From Tagaea sp. (GTDB lineage: Bacteria; Pseudomonadota; Alphaproteobacteria; CACIAM-22H2), in contig JAMNXK010000001.1 of assembly GCA_023653245.1 (NCBI GenBank), positions 1 to 44,690 of the forward strand: DNA of 44,690 bases, read 5' to 3'. Position 1 is the stretch's first letter, and the number at the start of each line of letters is the position of its first letter. This document shows, in pieces, positions 1 to 7,794 of the stretch. The translations under genes were made by a program, and so were the position numbers. The notes under the pieces are model-generated. The model had not been told where the DNA came from and searched no databases. It saw only the letters and a list, made by a program, of their open reading frames with translations.

Positions 1-12
1 GCCGCCGCATCT

Positions 13-152
13 TCATTCCGCTTCCTCCGCGATCACGGGATTGCGCAGCACGCCCGCTTCGGGAATCTCGATCTCCACCACGTCGCCCGGGACGATGGGT
101 CCGACGCCCGCCGGCGTGCCGGTCATGATCACGTCGCCCGGGCGCAGGGCCC
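13..152 (-). pseudogene. Fumarylacetoacetate hydrolase family, 3' fragment
   Basis: The minus-strand reading frame ends with the C-terminal signature of the FAH family: [14 protein letters not shown] followed by [18 protein letters not shown]. These enzymes hydrolyse or decarboxylate diketo acids in aromatic and sugar-acid catabolism. Only about 45 residues remain of the roughly 220-280 usual for the family. Upstream, the frame runs without a stop into the orfB remnant of an IS3-family element; the junction lies near 145-155, where both parents plausibly encode Leu-Arg-Pro. The stop codon overlaps an ATG at 16-14 that would start another minus-strand gene leaving the window (only Met-Lys-Met-Arg-Arg is visible). 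The fragment lies outside the island. Confidence 0.75.
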
Positions 153-296
153 GATCCCGCTGCGCCCTTGCCGAAAGCTTGGTGGGATCGGCGCGCTTGG
201 CAATGTGGTCGTGGTAGGTCGGTGGGGCGATCGGCAGCACCTTGCAGATCGGCTCGACCCCGTAGGCCCGCGATGACCGTCGATGAAGGCGATCAT
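150..296 (-). pseudogene. IS3-family transposase OrfB, N-terminal remnant
   Basis: Starting at ATG 296 the frame reads [10 protein letters not shown] and then needs a +1 correction to read [15 protein letters not shown] and [16 protein letters not shown], the usual start of OrfB integrases of this IS3 group. A one-base deletion near 265-270 therefore breaks the gene, and it is also truncated at about 150, before the DDE catalytic core. It is inactive. Confidence 0.75.
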
Positions 297-622
297 GGCT
301 TGAACCGGCGGTCGAGCTCCGCCTGGGCAAAATACGCCGACGCCTTGCGCAAGATCTCGTTCGCTTGGCGGAGCTCCCGGTTCTCGCGTTCGAGCGCCTT
401 CATCTTGGCGGCCATGTCGCTCGGCACGCCGGCGCGGCTGCCGCTATCGACCTCGACCTTCTTGATCCACTCGTTCAGCGTCTGCGCGGCACAGCCGATC
501 TTCCCGGCGACCGACTCGATCGCCGCCCAGCGCGAGGGATGCTCGTGTTCGTGATCGAGGACCAGCCGAACCGCGCGGCTGCGAATCTCGGGCGAAAACT
601 TGTTCGTCGTCTTGCTCATCAT
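293..622 (-). CDS. IS3-family transposase OrfA
   Basis: The product is a 109-residue protein with an N-terminal helix-turn-helix of the IS3/IS911 type (opening [16 protein letters not shown]) and a C-terminal leucine-zipper-like stretch ([17 protein letters not shown]). This is the normal OrfA layout: DNA binding to the terminal repeats plus oligomerisation. GGTGGAGCC lies just before the start, and two ATG codons stand in tandem at 622 and 619. The stop overlaps the orfB ATG (ATGA at 296-293), as expected for coupled or frameshifted OrfAB synthesis. Because orfB is destroyed, OrfA is probably a non-functional leftover. Confidence 0.85.
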   Translation of the reverse strand: MMSKTTNKFSPEIRSRAVRLVLDHEHEHPSRWAAIESVAGKIGCAAQTLNEWIKKVEVDSGSRAGVPSDMAAKMKALERENRELRQANEILRKASAYFAQAELDRRFKP

Positions 623-672
623 GGCTCCACCTTCTCAGGAGTTGGAGCCTCCGACAATCCCGGGGCGGTTCA

Positions 673-773
673 ACAGTTTCGCCTGCCGCGTTCTTGACGC
701 GGATGATTTTGAGATTTGGGTATTCCTTTGTCACAGCCGTCTCGCCGCCCTCTGACGCGTAAATGTTGCGCAT
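673..773 (-). pseudogene. Possible N-terminal remnant of a second tyrosine integrase
   Basis: From ATG 773 the minus strand encodes 33 residues, including [17 protein letters not shown], before running into the IS3 end at 672. Position is the main argument. The start lies about 23 bp from an 11-bp tandem repeat, which in turn lies about 19 bp from the tRNA/terminator core. That is the spacing seen for the intact integrase at the other end (start 44448, repeats 44474-44506, core from 44525). The fragment also aligns loosely with integrase residues 12-27, both having Lys, Arg, then Ala-x-Gly-x-Thr. The identity is inferred; no catalytic domain remains. Confidence 0.4.
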
Positions 774-795
774 CGTAGCCTGTAGCGAAGCGAAA

Positions 796-817
796 GCGGA
801 CAAAATGCGGACAAAAT
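796..817. repeat. 11-bp tandem direct repeat (x2), possible integrase arm sites
   Basis: Two perfect adjacent copies of GCGGACAAAAT occupy 796-806 and 807-817. They sit 19 bp from the left copy of the 85-bp tRNA/terminator repeat. The right copy is flanked at nearly the same distance by three 11-bp repeats of a different sequence. Arm-type binding sites of tyrosine integrases are often short direct repeats of this kind, so this may be the arm region of another element. Confidence 0.5.
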
Positions 818-837
818 CGTCGGACCCCAGAAAAGAC

Positions 838-870
838 GAAGCCCGCTAGATCGTTGATCTAGCGGGCTTC
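838..870 (-). terminator. Rho-independent terminator in the left att copy
   Basis: A perfect 15-bp inverted repeat (GAAGCCCGCTAGATC, 3-base loop) is followed on the minus strand by CTTTTC. It is the terminator naturally downstream of tRNA-Pro and forms part of the repeated attachment region. Here it follows only a truncated tRNA. Confidence 0.8.
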
Positions 871-875
871 TTTGG

Positions 876-921
876 TGGTCGGAGCGGCGGGATTCGAACC
901 CACGACCCCCAGTCCCCCAGA
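876..921 (-). pseudogene. tRNA-Pro 3' remnant
   Basis: The minus strand carries the 3' part of tRNA-Pro(GGG): part of the anticodon loop, the 3' side of the anticodon stem, the T arm, the acceptor 3' strand and an encoded CCA. The 5' half is missing. It is the by-product of integration into the tRNA 3' end and is not a functional tRNA. Confidence 0.9.
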
Positions 922-1120
922 ACGTTCTTCATCGAGTAATTTCAAAGATGGTTCCTATCGTCTTGAGAACTTTCCGAGCCTTTCGTGGAAACCGAAATCA
1001 CTGACTTCGTCGTCAGCCGAATCGTGCCGCCGGCGATCATGGGCCGCGCACATAGGCCGAAAGATCGTCAGAATCGACCGTTACCCGATTCCATCTGGCA
1101 GCGATGCCGTCCTGTCCCTC

Positions 1121-2131
1121 TCAAATCAGCGTGTCCCAAAAGCCGCCTGGAATTTCGACGCGCAAGGCTTCGACGTTCTCTCGAATCTCGGACGGCCGCA
1201 TCATGCCCATGACAAGCGAGGAAATCCCCGGTTGGCGCAGCACGTACTGGATTGCGGCGGCCGTCAAATCGACGCCGTTCGACGCCGCGAGCGCCTTGAG
1301 GCCGTCGAGCCGCGCCATCACTTCGTCCGGTACCGGCCTGTAGTTGAAATACGGCTTCGGACCTTGCGAACCGTCGCGCCGTGCCAGCAATCCGCCATTG
1401 AACGCGCCCCCGGCGAGCACGCCGATGCCGCGAGCCGCGCATTCGGGCAAGAGCTTCGGTAGCGCGTCGCGGTTGAGCAGCGTGCAGCGGCCGGCGATCA
1501 TGCAGCAGTCGATATCCGCCGCTTCCAGCCAGCGCAACGCCCAGTCGACTTGGTTGACGCCGATCCCGATCGCGTCGATCCGGCCGGCGCGTTTGAGATC
1601 TCGGAGCGCCGGGAGCGCACCCTCCATGGCGAGCGCGAAGGCGCTCTCCGCCGCCTCTTGTGACACTTGGGCGTGAGCATCCACGTCGTGGATCAGCACG
1701 ATGTCGATGCGCGGCAACCCCAAGCGGGCCATGGACTGCTCGAGCGAGCGCATCGTTCCTTCGCGCGAGTAATCGAACACCGGGACGAAGGGGAGCCCGC
1801 CGGGCCGGATGCGCGCGGCTTCGTCCAGATTGCGCGGCGGAACCAAATGGCGCCCGACCTTGGTCGAGATCACGAACTCGTCCCGTGGTCTCGCGCGCAG
1901 CGCGCGGCCGAGGATCAGTTCCGATCGGCCATGCCCATAGAGGGGAGCCACGTCGAAATACCGGATTCCGGCGTCCCAGGCGGCGTCCACCGCCGCCACG
2001 GCCGCGTCCTCGGAGATTGCCCCGTAGAACCCGTCGGCGAAACCGCCAAGCGGCCCGGCACCGAACCCAATTTGCGTCAGCTTCAACCCAGTGCGGCCCA
2101 ACGGGCGCGTCGGCAGGATGGGGTCCGTCAC
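1121..2131 (-). CDS. Aldo/keto reductase, aldose 1-dehydrogenase-like
   Basis: This is a 336-residue (beta/alpha)8 oxidoreductase of the AKR superfamily. With the GTG start at 2131 the catalytic tetrad is visible as Asp60 and Tyr65 (FDVAPLYG), Lys91 (STKVG) and His148 (VLIHD). The sequence around RYFDVAPLYGHG and the SELILGRALR stretch resembles D-threo-aldose/L-fucose 1-dehydrogenases, which oxidise aldoses to lactones with NAD(P). GTG 2131 is preferred because it lies just past the dctM stop (2136); an ATG at 2164 would add 11 residues overlapping dctM. It is the last gene of the gntR-dctPQM operon. A lactone product would suit the SMP-30-type lactonase encoded divergently. The substrate is not known. 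Confidence 0.85.
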   Translation of the reverse strand: MTDPILPTRPLGRTGLKLTQIGFGAGPLGGFADGFYGAISEDAAVAAVDAAWDAGIRYFDVAPLYGHGRSELILGRALRARPRDEFVISTKVGRHLVPPRNLDEAARIRPGGLPFVPVFDYSREGTMRSLEQSMARLGLPRIDIVLIHDVDAHAQVSQEAAESAFALAMEGALPALRDLKRAGRIDAIGIGVNQVDWALRWLEAADIDCCMIAGRCTLLNRDALPKLLPECAARGIGVLAGGAFNGGLLARRDGSQGPKPYFNYRPVPDEVMARLDGLKALAASNGVDLTAAAIQYVLRQPGISSLVMGMMRPSEIRENVEALRVEIPGGFWDTLI

Positions 2132-2135
2132 GGCT

Positions 2136-3410
2136 TCAACCGAAGAAGTAGTTGGGCACGGCAAGCACCACGACGGGGAAGTAGGTGATGAGGCCGAGCA
2201 CGGCTATCAACGCCGCCAGGAACGGCCAAGTCTCCTTCATCAAAGCTTCGAGGGAGAGCTTCGTCATATCCATGATCAGGAAGAGGAGGAGGCCGACGGG
2301 CGGCGTGATCAGACCGATCATCAGGTTGAGCGTGACGACCAACCCGAAATGCACCAAGTCGATGCCGAGCGCCTTCACGACCGGCAGCAGCGTGGGTACC
2401 ACGATAACCATGATCGGCAGCGGCTCCATGAAGCAGCCGAGCACCAGCAACAGCAAATTGACCAAGAACAGAAACAGCCAAGGACCGGCGTCGATCGCCA
2501 GAAACGCTTGGGTCACCGCCACGGGCAGGCCTTCGCGGGCGAGAATCCAACTGAACAACGCGGCCGAGGCGACGATCAGCATGACCCTGGACGTGTCGGC
2601 CGCGACGCGAACCAGCAATCCCGGGACGTCGGCCGGGCGCAGCTCACGCAACGAGAGGCCGACGACCAACGCGTAAGCGGCCGCCACGATCGCCGATTCG
2701 GTCGCCGTGAACACGCCCGAAAAAATGCCGCCCAGGATGATCACCGGCAACACGATCACCGGCGCCGACATCGCGATCGCCCGGAAGAACTCGCGCCAGC
2801 CGATCCAGGCGCTACGCGGAAATCCGCGCCGGCCGGCGATGACCCAGACCGAGGCCATCAGAAACAAGCCCATGAACACGCCCGGGACGACTCCGCCGAG
2901 GAACAGCTTGCCGACCGAAACGTTGGCGATGCTCCCGTAAACCACGAGCGGAATGCTGGGCGGGATGATCGGACCGATGGTCGCCGACGCCGCCGTAATG
3001 GCGGCCGAGAAAGCGTGCGGGTAGCCGCCCCGGCGCATCATTTCGATTTCCATGCGGCCCATGCCGGCTGCGTCGGCGACGGCCGAACCGCTGACTCCGG
3101 CGAAGAACATGCTGGCCAGCACGTTCATCAACCCAAGGCCCCCACGCAGATGACCGACGAGAGCGCGGGCGAGATCGACCAAGCGCCGCATGATCCCGCC
3201 CGAATTCATGAACTCGGCCGCGAGGAAGAAAAAGGGGATCGCCAATAGAAGGAACTTGTCCGTCCCGGCCGCCACTTGCTGGGCGACCAGGACGAGCGGC
3301 AGATCCTGCTTGATCAGCAGGTAGACGATCGATACGCCCAGCATCGCGTAGGCGACGGGAACGTTGAGGGTCAGAAAAAGAATCAGCCCGGCGACGAGGA
3401 GCCAAGACAT
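2136..3410 (-). CDS. dctM: TRAP transporter large permease, DctM type
   Basis: This 424-residue, highly hydrophobic protein is the size of a DctM subunit and has about a dozen membrane segments. Family-typical stretches are visible: AIPFFFLAAEFMNSGG, FFAGVSGSAVADAAGMG and ATIGPIIPPSIPLVVYG. DctM is the ion-coupled transport subunit in the inner membrane and works with DctQ and a periplasmic DctP. Its ATG directly follows the dctQ stop, which implies translational coupling. TRAP systems usually import organic acids, and some take sugar acids. Its position between dctPQ and an aldose dehydrogenase suggests a sugar-derived substrate. Confidence 0.95.
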   Translation of the reverse strand: MSWLLVAGLILFLTLNVPVAYAMLGVSIVYLLIKQDLPLVLVAQQVAAGTDKFLLLAIPFFFLAAEFMNSGGIMRRLVDLARALVGHLRGGLGLMNVLASMFFAGVSGSAVADAAGMGRMEIEMMRRGGYPHAFSAAITAASATIGPIIPPSIPLVVYGSIANVSVGKLFLGGVVPGVFMGLFLMASVWVIAGRRGFPRSAWIGWREFFRAIAMSAPVIVLPVIILGGIFSGVFTATESAIVAAAYALVVGLSLRELRPADVPGLLVRVAADTSRVMLIVASAALFSWILAREGLPVAVTQAFLAIDAGPWLFLFLVNLLLLVLGCFMEPLPIMVIVVPTLLPVVKALGIDLVHFGLVVTLNLMIGLITPPVGLLLFLIMDMTKLSLEALMKETWPFLAALIAVLGLITYFPVVVLAVPNYFFG

Positions 3411-3899
3411 TCAGGTCACCGGATCGGACTTGGTGCCGCCGTTGCGCCAGCGCCGGCACAGATCGGCCGCGACGTAGACGAGGCCAACGGCGAAGCAGAC
3501 GGGTGCGCTGATGTACAGAAGGCTCCGGCTGACGCCCATCGCCGGATACAAGAGCGGCCACGTGCGCAAGGCGAGCGCGACGCCTTGCCATATCAGAACC
3601 ACGGCGCTGAGCACGATAACGCCCAGCCGCAGCAGATCGAGCGCGATCCGGACGCGCACGCCCGCCAGACGCCGCAACGAGTCGATTGAGAGATGCGAGT
3701 CGTTGCGCTGAACATAGGCGGCACCCAGAAAGATTATCCAAGCGAACACCAGCACGGCGAATTCTTCGGCCCAGCTGATCGGCGCGCTCATAACGTAACG
3801 GAAAAAGACCTGCGCCAGGATCGCGAGCGAGGCTGCGGCCATCATCATGGCCAGCAGCCCCTTCACGACCCGGTCGAGACCATTCACGAACCGGTCCAT
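3411..3899 (-). CDS. dctQ: TRAP transporter small permease, DctQ type
   Basis: The 162-residue protein has four predicted membrane helices and the DctQ pattern SAPISWAEEFAVLVFAWIIF, followed by the RNDSHLSIDSL region typical of the family. It stabilises the DctM permease and links it to the binding protein. A clear Shine-Dalgarno (GGAAGGAG) precedes ATG 3899. The gene lies 25 bp after dctP and abuts dctM. Confidence 0.93.
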   Translation of the reverse strand: MDRFVNGLDRVVKGLLAMMMAAASLAILAQVFFRYVMSAPISWAEEFAVLVFAWIIFLGAAYVQRNDSHLSIDSLRRLAGVRVRIALDLLRLGVIVLSAVVLIWQGVALALRTWPLLYPAMGVSRSLLYISAPVCFAVGLVYVAADLCRRWRNGGTKSDPVT

Positions 3900-3924
3900 G
3901 TGCCCCGTCTCCTTCCGAGCCGCC

Positions 3925-4917
3925 CTACTTGGCGTCGCGGATCCGCTCGAAGAATCCCCGGCCCCATTGGGCCTCGAACTTCTTGTGGATATCGGCCGTG
4001 GCGGCGCGGAAGGCGGCGATGTCGGGCTGGACGACCTTCATCCCCTTGGATCGCACGAGTTCCAGTTGCGCCTTCTCGTCGTCGGCCAGCACCTTGTTTT
4101 GGAAGTCGCCCGCTTCCCGCGTCGCCTCCAGAAGTGCCGCGCGATGGGCGGGGCTCAAAGATTGGAAAACCCGCTCGCTGACGATGACCGCCTGGTTCTG
4201 CGTGATGTGCGACGTGAGCATCAGGTAGCTCTGGACTTCGTAGAACGCGCGCGCGGCGATGACGTTCAGCGGGTTCTCCTGTCCGTCGATCACGCCGGTC
4301 TGCATCGAGGTGTAGACCTCCTTGAAGTCCATCGGCGTCGGATTGCCGCCCATCGCGCGGATCGTGTCGAGATAGATCCCCGAAGGCTGGACGCGGATCT
4401 TGAGACGCGCCATGTCCGCGGGCCGGCGAACCTCGGTGTTCTTTGTTGTGAGGTGGCGCTCGCCGAATAGCCAGCCGAGGTCGAGAATCCGGATTCCGGC
4501 CCTCTGCCGCAACTCGGCATCGAGCTCCTCGCCGATGGCGCCGCGCGCGACGGCCAGGAGATGGGCCGAATCCCGGAAGACATAAGGATGGGCGAAGGCT
4601 TCGAGCCGGGGCAGGAAGCGGCCGACGGCGCCGGAGCTTCCCATGTACATGTCGATCGTGCCGAGCTGCACCCCTTCGATCATCTCCTGCTCGGTGCCCA
4701 GCTGGCCGTCGCCGAAATACTGGATTCGCAAGGAATTTCCCGTCTTCTGCGCGACCAGCTCGGACATCCGCACAAGACCTTTGTAGGCGGGCTGAGCCGC
4801 GCCCTGTAGCGTCGCGATTCGCAATGTACGCTGCTGCTGCGCCTCGGCGTGCGAGAGAGCAAGCGTCGTTAGACCGAGCGCCACGACGGCCCCGGCGAGT
4901 GATTTCGCCCAATTCAT
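3925..4917 (-). CDS. dctP: TRAP transporter substrate-binding protein, DctP type
   Basis: The 330-residue periplasmic solute receptor begins with a classical signal peptide (hydrophobic core then SHAEA, cleavage before QQQ). Conserved DctP features include GDGQLGTEQEMIEGVQLG, the LKIRVQPSG segment holding the Arg that usually salt-bridges a substrate carboxylate, and the DGQENPLN motif. ATG 4917 is chosen because AGGAGG lies at ideal distance and because a longer upstream frame would overlap the regulator. The start overlaps the gntR stop (ATGA), so the two are translationally coupled. The conserved Arg suggests a carboxylated ligand such as a sugar acid; this is inference from the family. 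Confidence 0.94.
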   Translation of the reverse strand: MNWAKSLAGAVVALGLTTLALSHAEAQQQRTLRIATLQGAAQPAYKGLVRMSELVAQKTGNSLRIQYFGDGQLGTEQEMIEGVQLGTIDMYMGSSGAVGRFLPRLEAFAHPYVFRDSAHLLAVARGAIGEELDAELRQRAGIRILDLGWLFGERHLTTKNTEVRRPADMARLKIRVQPSGIYLDTIRAMGGNPTPMDFKEVYTSMQTGVIDGQENPLNVIAARAFYEVQSYLMLTSHITQNQAVIVSERVFQSLSPAHRAALLEATREAGDFQNKVLADDEKAQLELVRSKGMKVVQPDIAAFRAATADIHKKFEAQWGRGFFERIRDAK

Positions 4918-5762
4918 GTTTGTTCCTCCTCGTTCGGTTTTTTGTTTTTCGCCGGCTTGCTCCCATCCCCGCGGGAACGCCAGTAGTAGTTCTCGACCTC
5001 GTCCAGATGCGCCAACATCGCCGACTCGGCCGCATCGGGATCGCGCGCTTCGATCGCTTCGAAAACCCGCTCGTGAGCGCGATAGGCCGCATCCGAAGAA
5101 CCGCCGGGCTCGATCGACGACGTGCGCTGCTCGCGCAGCCATTCGAAGACGGCTTGGTGCATGGCGATCAATAGGCGGCTGCGGGTGAGCTGCACGACGG
5201 CGTAATGGAAATCGATGTCGGTATCGACGAAGCGCTTGGGATCGCCAAGGGCCGCTTTGTTTGCGTCGAGCGCAGCACGCAAGCGCACGATGTCGGCGTC
5301 GGTGGCAATGCGCGCCGCGTTCCGGGCGACCGCCGGCTCGAACAGCCGGCGCGCGCGCTGAAACTCGCGCGTCCCGTCGCCGGCCGCCAAATAAAGGCGT
5401 ACGGCTCCGGAGAGTTCGGAGACGATGACCTCCGCCTTCGGCTCGATGACGACGGGCCGTCCGCCGGACTGTGCGGCGACGATCCCTTTGCGCTGCAGGG
5501 CAAATAGCGCCTCGCGTATCGAGGTTCGGCCGATGCCGAAGAGATTCATCAAATCCCGTTCCGACGGCAGCTTGTCCCCTGGCCGGAGCCGCCCGGAGAC
5601 GATTAGGCCCTCGATACGTTCCGCCACTTCCTCAAAGAGGCGTCGCCGATCGATCGGGTGCCCTTCCAGGCTACTCGCGATCTCCGCAGCGACTTCCAAG
5701 GAGACTGCTTCGGTCACAGGTGGCAAGTTTCGATCATTTGACCCGAGGTAGACGGCTATCAT
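4914..5762 (-). CDS. GntR-family regulator, FadR subfamily
   Basis: The 282-residue protein has an N-terminal winged helix (LRPGDKLPSERDLMNLFGIG then RTSIREALFALQRKGIV) and an all-helical FCD ligand-binding domain. The FCD metal-binding pattern is visible (DTDIDFHYAVV and YRAHERVFEAI). FadR-type regulators often repress sugar-acid catabolism and are released by a pathway intermediate. It is the first gene of a minus-strand operon with dctPQM and the aldo/keto reductase, and is divergent from the lactonase operon. It is a likely local regulator of both. ATG 5762 is the best start, but a GTG at 5717 is possible and neither has a strong ribosome site. Confidence 0.9.
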   Translation of the reverse strand: MIAVYLGSNDRNLPPVTEAVSLEVAAEIASSLEGHPIDRRRLFEEVAERIEGLIVSGRLRPGDKLPSERDLMNLFGIGRTSIREALFALQRKGIVAAQSGGRPVVIEPKAEVIVSELSGAVRLYLAAGDGTREFQRARRLFEPAVARNAARIATDADIVRLRAALDANKAALGDPKRFVDTDIDFHYAVVQLTRSRLLIAMHQAVFEWLREQRTSSIEPGGSSDAAYRAHERVFEAIEARDPDAAESAMLAHLDEVENYYWRSRGDGSKPAKNKKPNEEEQT

Positions 5763-5815
5763 ACCATTGCACCAACATACCTCAAGCGCTAATGTGACGC
5801 TTTCGGGAGGGGCCT
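5763..5815. promoter_or_regulatory. Divergent intergenic control region
   Basis: This short gap separates the gntR operon (minus) from the lactonase operon (plus). It must hold the 5' control signals of at least one of them. It contains GGGAGGGG at 5806-5812, the ribosome site for the TTG start at 5816. No perfect palindrome stands out. TATGAT on the minus strand near 5764 overlaps the regulator start. Confidence 0.4.
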
Positions 5816-6694
5816 TTGATCGAATGTGTCGCCGCCGCTGGCAATATCTTGGGTGAATCTCCGATATGGGACTCACGTCGACAGATTCTGTGGTGGGTCG
5901 ATATCCATGCGCTGAAACTGCATAGCTTCACACCCTCCACCGGCGCACACGGCATCTCGACTTTGCCCGAGCAGGTCGGCTCAATCGGGCTGCGGCAGAA
6001 CGGTGGATTGGTCGCGTCCACGCGGCTTGGATTCCGCTTTTTCGATCCGGCCGTCGGACGCATGGAGCCGGTGACTTCGCCATCCGACGATCCGCTCGCG
6101 GGACGCTTCGACCTACGTTTCAACGATGGCCGATGCGACCGCTTCGGCCGCTTTTGGGCAGGTACGGTCCAGGAAAAGCGCGTGCTCGGCGGCGCGGCGC
6201 TTTACCGGCTCGATGCCGATCGCCGTTGCCATCTTATGGCCGATGGCGTGACGGTATCGAATGGGTTGTCGTGGAGCCCCGACGATCGAACGATGTATTT
6301 CGCCGACTCGCAAGCGCGCGAGATCTACGCCTACGACTTCGACGGCCCGTCGGGTTCGCTCGGCGCGCGTCGCGTGTTCGCCCGCTACCGGCCGGACGAC
6401 GGAATTCCGGATGGCGCGACCGTCGATGCGGAAGGCTATCTCTGGTCGGCCGGAATCGGCGGCGGTCGGCTGTTGCGCTACGCCCCCGACGGCCGTCTCG
6501 ATCGCGAAATCCCAATGCCCGTGACGCAGCCGACAAGCTGCACGTTCGGCGGTCCCGATCTCGCGACGCTGTATGTCACCTCCGCCACCGTTCGCCTCAC
6601 GGCCGAAGACAAGGCGAAGCAGCCGCTCGCCGGCGCGCTCTTCGCGCTCGATGTCGGAGTCCGGGGCCTCGACGAGCCGCGATACAAAGGGTAG
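5816..6694 (+). CDS. SMP-30/gluconolactonase family protein
   Basis: This is a 292-residue six-bladed beta-propeller of the SMP-30/gluconolactonase/LRE family, which hydrolyses sugar lactones to acids using a divalent metal. Metal and substrate residues expected for the family are present: Glu14 (LGESPIW), Asn102-Asp103 (RFNDGRCD), Asn148 (VSNGLSWSPDD) and Asp198 (IPDGATVD). The start is TTG 5816 with GGGAGGGG just upstream; no in-frame ATG fits. No signal peptide is seen, so it is cytoplasmic. It is the first gene of a plus-strand operon with an Ldh2 dehydrogenase, and it would take the lactone made by the aldo/keto reductase. Confidence 0.9.
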   Translation: MIECVAAAGNILGESPIWDSRRQILWWVDIHALKLHSFTPSTGAHGISTLPEQVGSIGLRQNGGLVASTRLGFRFFDPAVGRMEPVTSPSDDPLAGRFDLRFNDGRCDRFGRFWAGTVQEKRVLGGAALYRLDADRRCHLMADGVTVSNGLSWSPDDRTMYFADSQAREIYAYDFDGPSGSLGARRVFARYRPDDGIPDGATVDAEGYLWSAGIGGGRLLRYAPDGRLDREIPMPVTQPTSCTFGGPDLATLYVTSATVRLTAEDKAKQPLAGALFALDVGVRGLDEPRYKG

Positions 6695-6699
6695 CGGCC

Positions 6700-7785
6700 A
6701 TGGGCGCGATCTCGACGGACCGCGAACACCCACGCCTTGCCAGCGCGTCGCTGGTCGAATTCTGCCGCGACGTGTTCGCCGCCGCAGGCATGCCCGAAAG
6801 CGACGCGACCTTGTCGGCCGAGATGCTGGTCGAAGCCGATCGCAGGGGAGTCGAATCCCACGGCGTCGTGCGCGTGCCGATCTATATCGAGCGCCTCGTT
6901 CGCGGTGCGATCGCGGCGAAACCCGCGATCCGCATCGTGCGCGAGACCCGAGCGACCGCCGTCATCGACGGCGGCAACGGCATGGGCCAAGTGGTCGGGG
7001 CTTGGGCGATGGATCTCGCGATCCGCAAGAGCCGGAAAGACGGCGAGCCCGCCTTCGTCTCCGTGCGCAACAGCAATCACTTCGGCGCTGCGGCTTGGTT
7101 CGCCGAACGGGCGGCCGCGCACGACATGATCGGTTTCGCCTACACGATCGGCGGCATCAATCACATGACGCCGTGGGGCGGCGCCGAGGCGATCCTCGGC
7201 AACAATCCATTCGCCATCGCGCTACCGGCCAAAGGCGGCCCCACGGTGGTTCTCGACATGGCGTGTTCTGTGGCCGCCCGCGGCAAGATCATCGTCGCCG
7301 CCAAGGAGGGCGTGTCGATACCCGAGGGATGGGCGGTCGACCGGGACGGCGTTCCGACGACCGACGCCCGCAAGGCGCTTGAAGGCTTCGTGAGCCCCGT
7401 GGGCGGTCCCAAGGGGTATGCACTCACGCTGATCGTAGGTCTGCTGAGTACCATGCTATCGGGCGCCGGCTTCGGCTCCGAGGTGACGCACATGTACGAC
7501 GATTTCGAGAACCCGCAGAACATCGGTCATCTGTTCGGGGTCCTTCCGATCGCCGCCTTCGAAGATCCGGAAATCTACTATCGCCGCATGGCGAAAGCCG
7601 GCGGCGAGGTGCGCGGCGTGCGCCCATCGCTGGGCGTGGATCGGATTTTTCTGCCCGGCGAACGCGAGGCCATCCTGAACGACGAGCGCGCGCGCGGCGG
7701 AATCCCGATCCCGCGCGAGGTGCTGAGCGAGCTGGCGGAAACCGGGCGGAAGTTCGGCATCGCCCTTCCCGCCCCGTCGAACTGA
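6700..7785 (+). CDS. Ldh2/malate-lactate-ureidoglycolate dehydrogenase family
   Basis: The 361-residue NAD(P)-dependent oxidoreductase belongs to the Ldh2 family, which is unrelated to classical Rossmann-fold LDH. Family motifs include DRRGVESHGVVRVPIY (with the family-conserved His), VRNSNHFGAAAWFAERAA, GNNPFAIALP and GPKGYALTLIVGLLS. Members reduce or oxidise 2-oxo/2-hydroxy acids such as malate, ureidoglycolate, diketogulonate and sulfolactate, and the exact one cannot be assigned here. ATG 6700 follows the lactonase stop by 5 bp, so the two genes are cotranscribed. A second, diverged paralogue lies at 20097-21173. Confidence 0.92.
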   Translation: MGAISTDREHPRLASASLVEFCRDVFAAAGMPESDATLSAEMLVEADRRGVESHGVVRVPIYIERLVRGAIAAKPAIRIVRETRATAVIDGGNGMGQVVGAWAMDLAIRKSRKDGEPAFVSVRNSNHFGAAAWFAERAAAHDMIGFAYTIGGINHMTPWGGAEAILGNNPFAIALPAKGGPTVVLDMACSVAARGKIIVAAKEGVSIPEGWAVDRDGVPTTDARKALEGFVSPVGGPKGYALTLIVGLLSTMLSGAGFGSEVTHMYDDFENPQNIGHLFGVLPIAAFEDPEIYYRRMAKAGGEVRGVRPSLGVDRIFLPGEREAILNDERARGGIPIPREVLSELAETGRKFGIALPAPSN

Positions 7786-7794
7786 GGCCGTCAA

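Larger units (their letters stand above)
150..672 (-). mobile_element. Truncated IS3-family insertion sequence
   Basis: The 5' end is intact: at 672 the minus strand begins TGAACCGCCCCGG, a terminus typical of IS3-family elements. It is followed after a short leader by orfA. After about 50 codons of orfB the element stops abruptly and joins the FAH gene fragment near 150, so most of orfB and the right inverted repeat are lost. The copy cannot move by itself. Its 5' end cuts an integrase-like fragment at 673. Confidence 0.8.
837..921. repeat. Left attachment site (attL) of the island
   Basis: This 85-bp stretch matches 44525-44609 with two mismatches, both in or next to the terminator loop. 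It contains the tRNA-Pro terminator and the tRNA 3' part as far as the anticodon loop, then diverges abruptly at 922. Together with the right copy it defines a 43,688-bp core-to-core distance. The exact crossover point inside the repeat cannot be read. Confidence 0.92.

Noticed and set aside
872..1462. Plus-strand open frame starting MVVGAAGFEPTTPSPP
   Set aside because: Its start is a translation through the antisense of the tRNA-Pro 3' end, a familiar false gene, and the rest is antisense to the aldo/keto reductase.
2091..3248. Long plus-strand open frame (385 codons) opposite dctM
   Set aside because: Composition is extremely Asp/Arg/His/Gln rich, as expected for the antisense of a membrane protein in high-GC DNA. 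dctM has clear family motifs.
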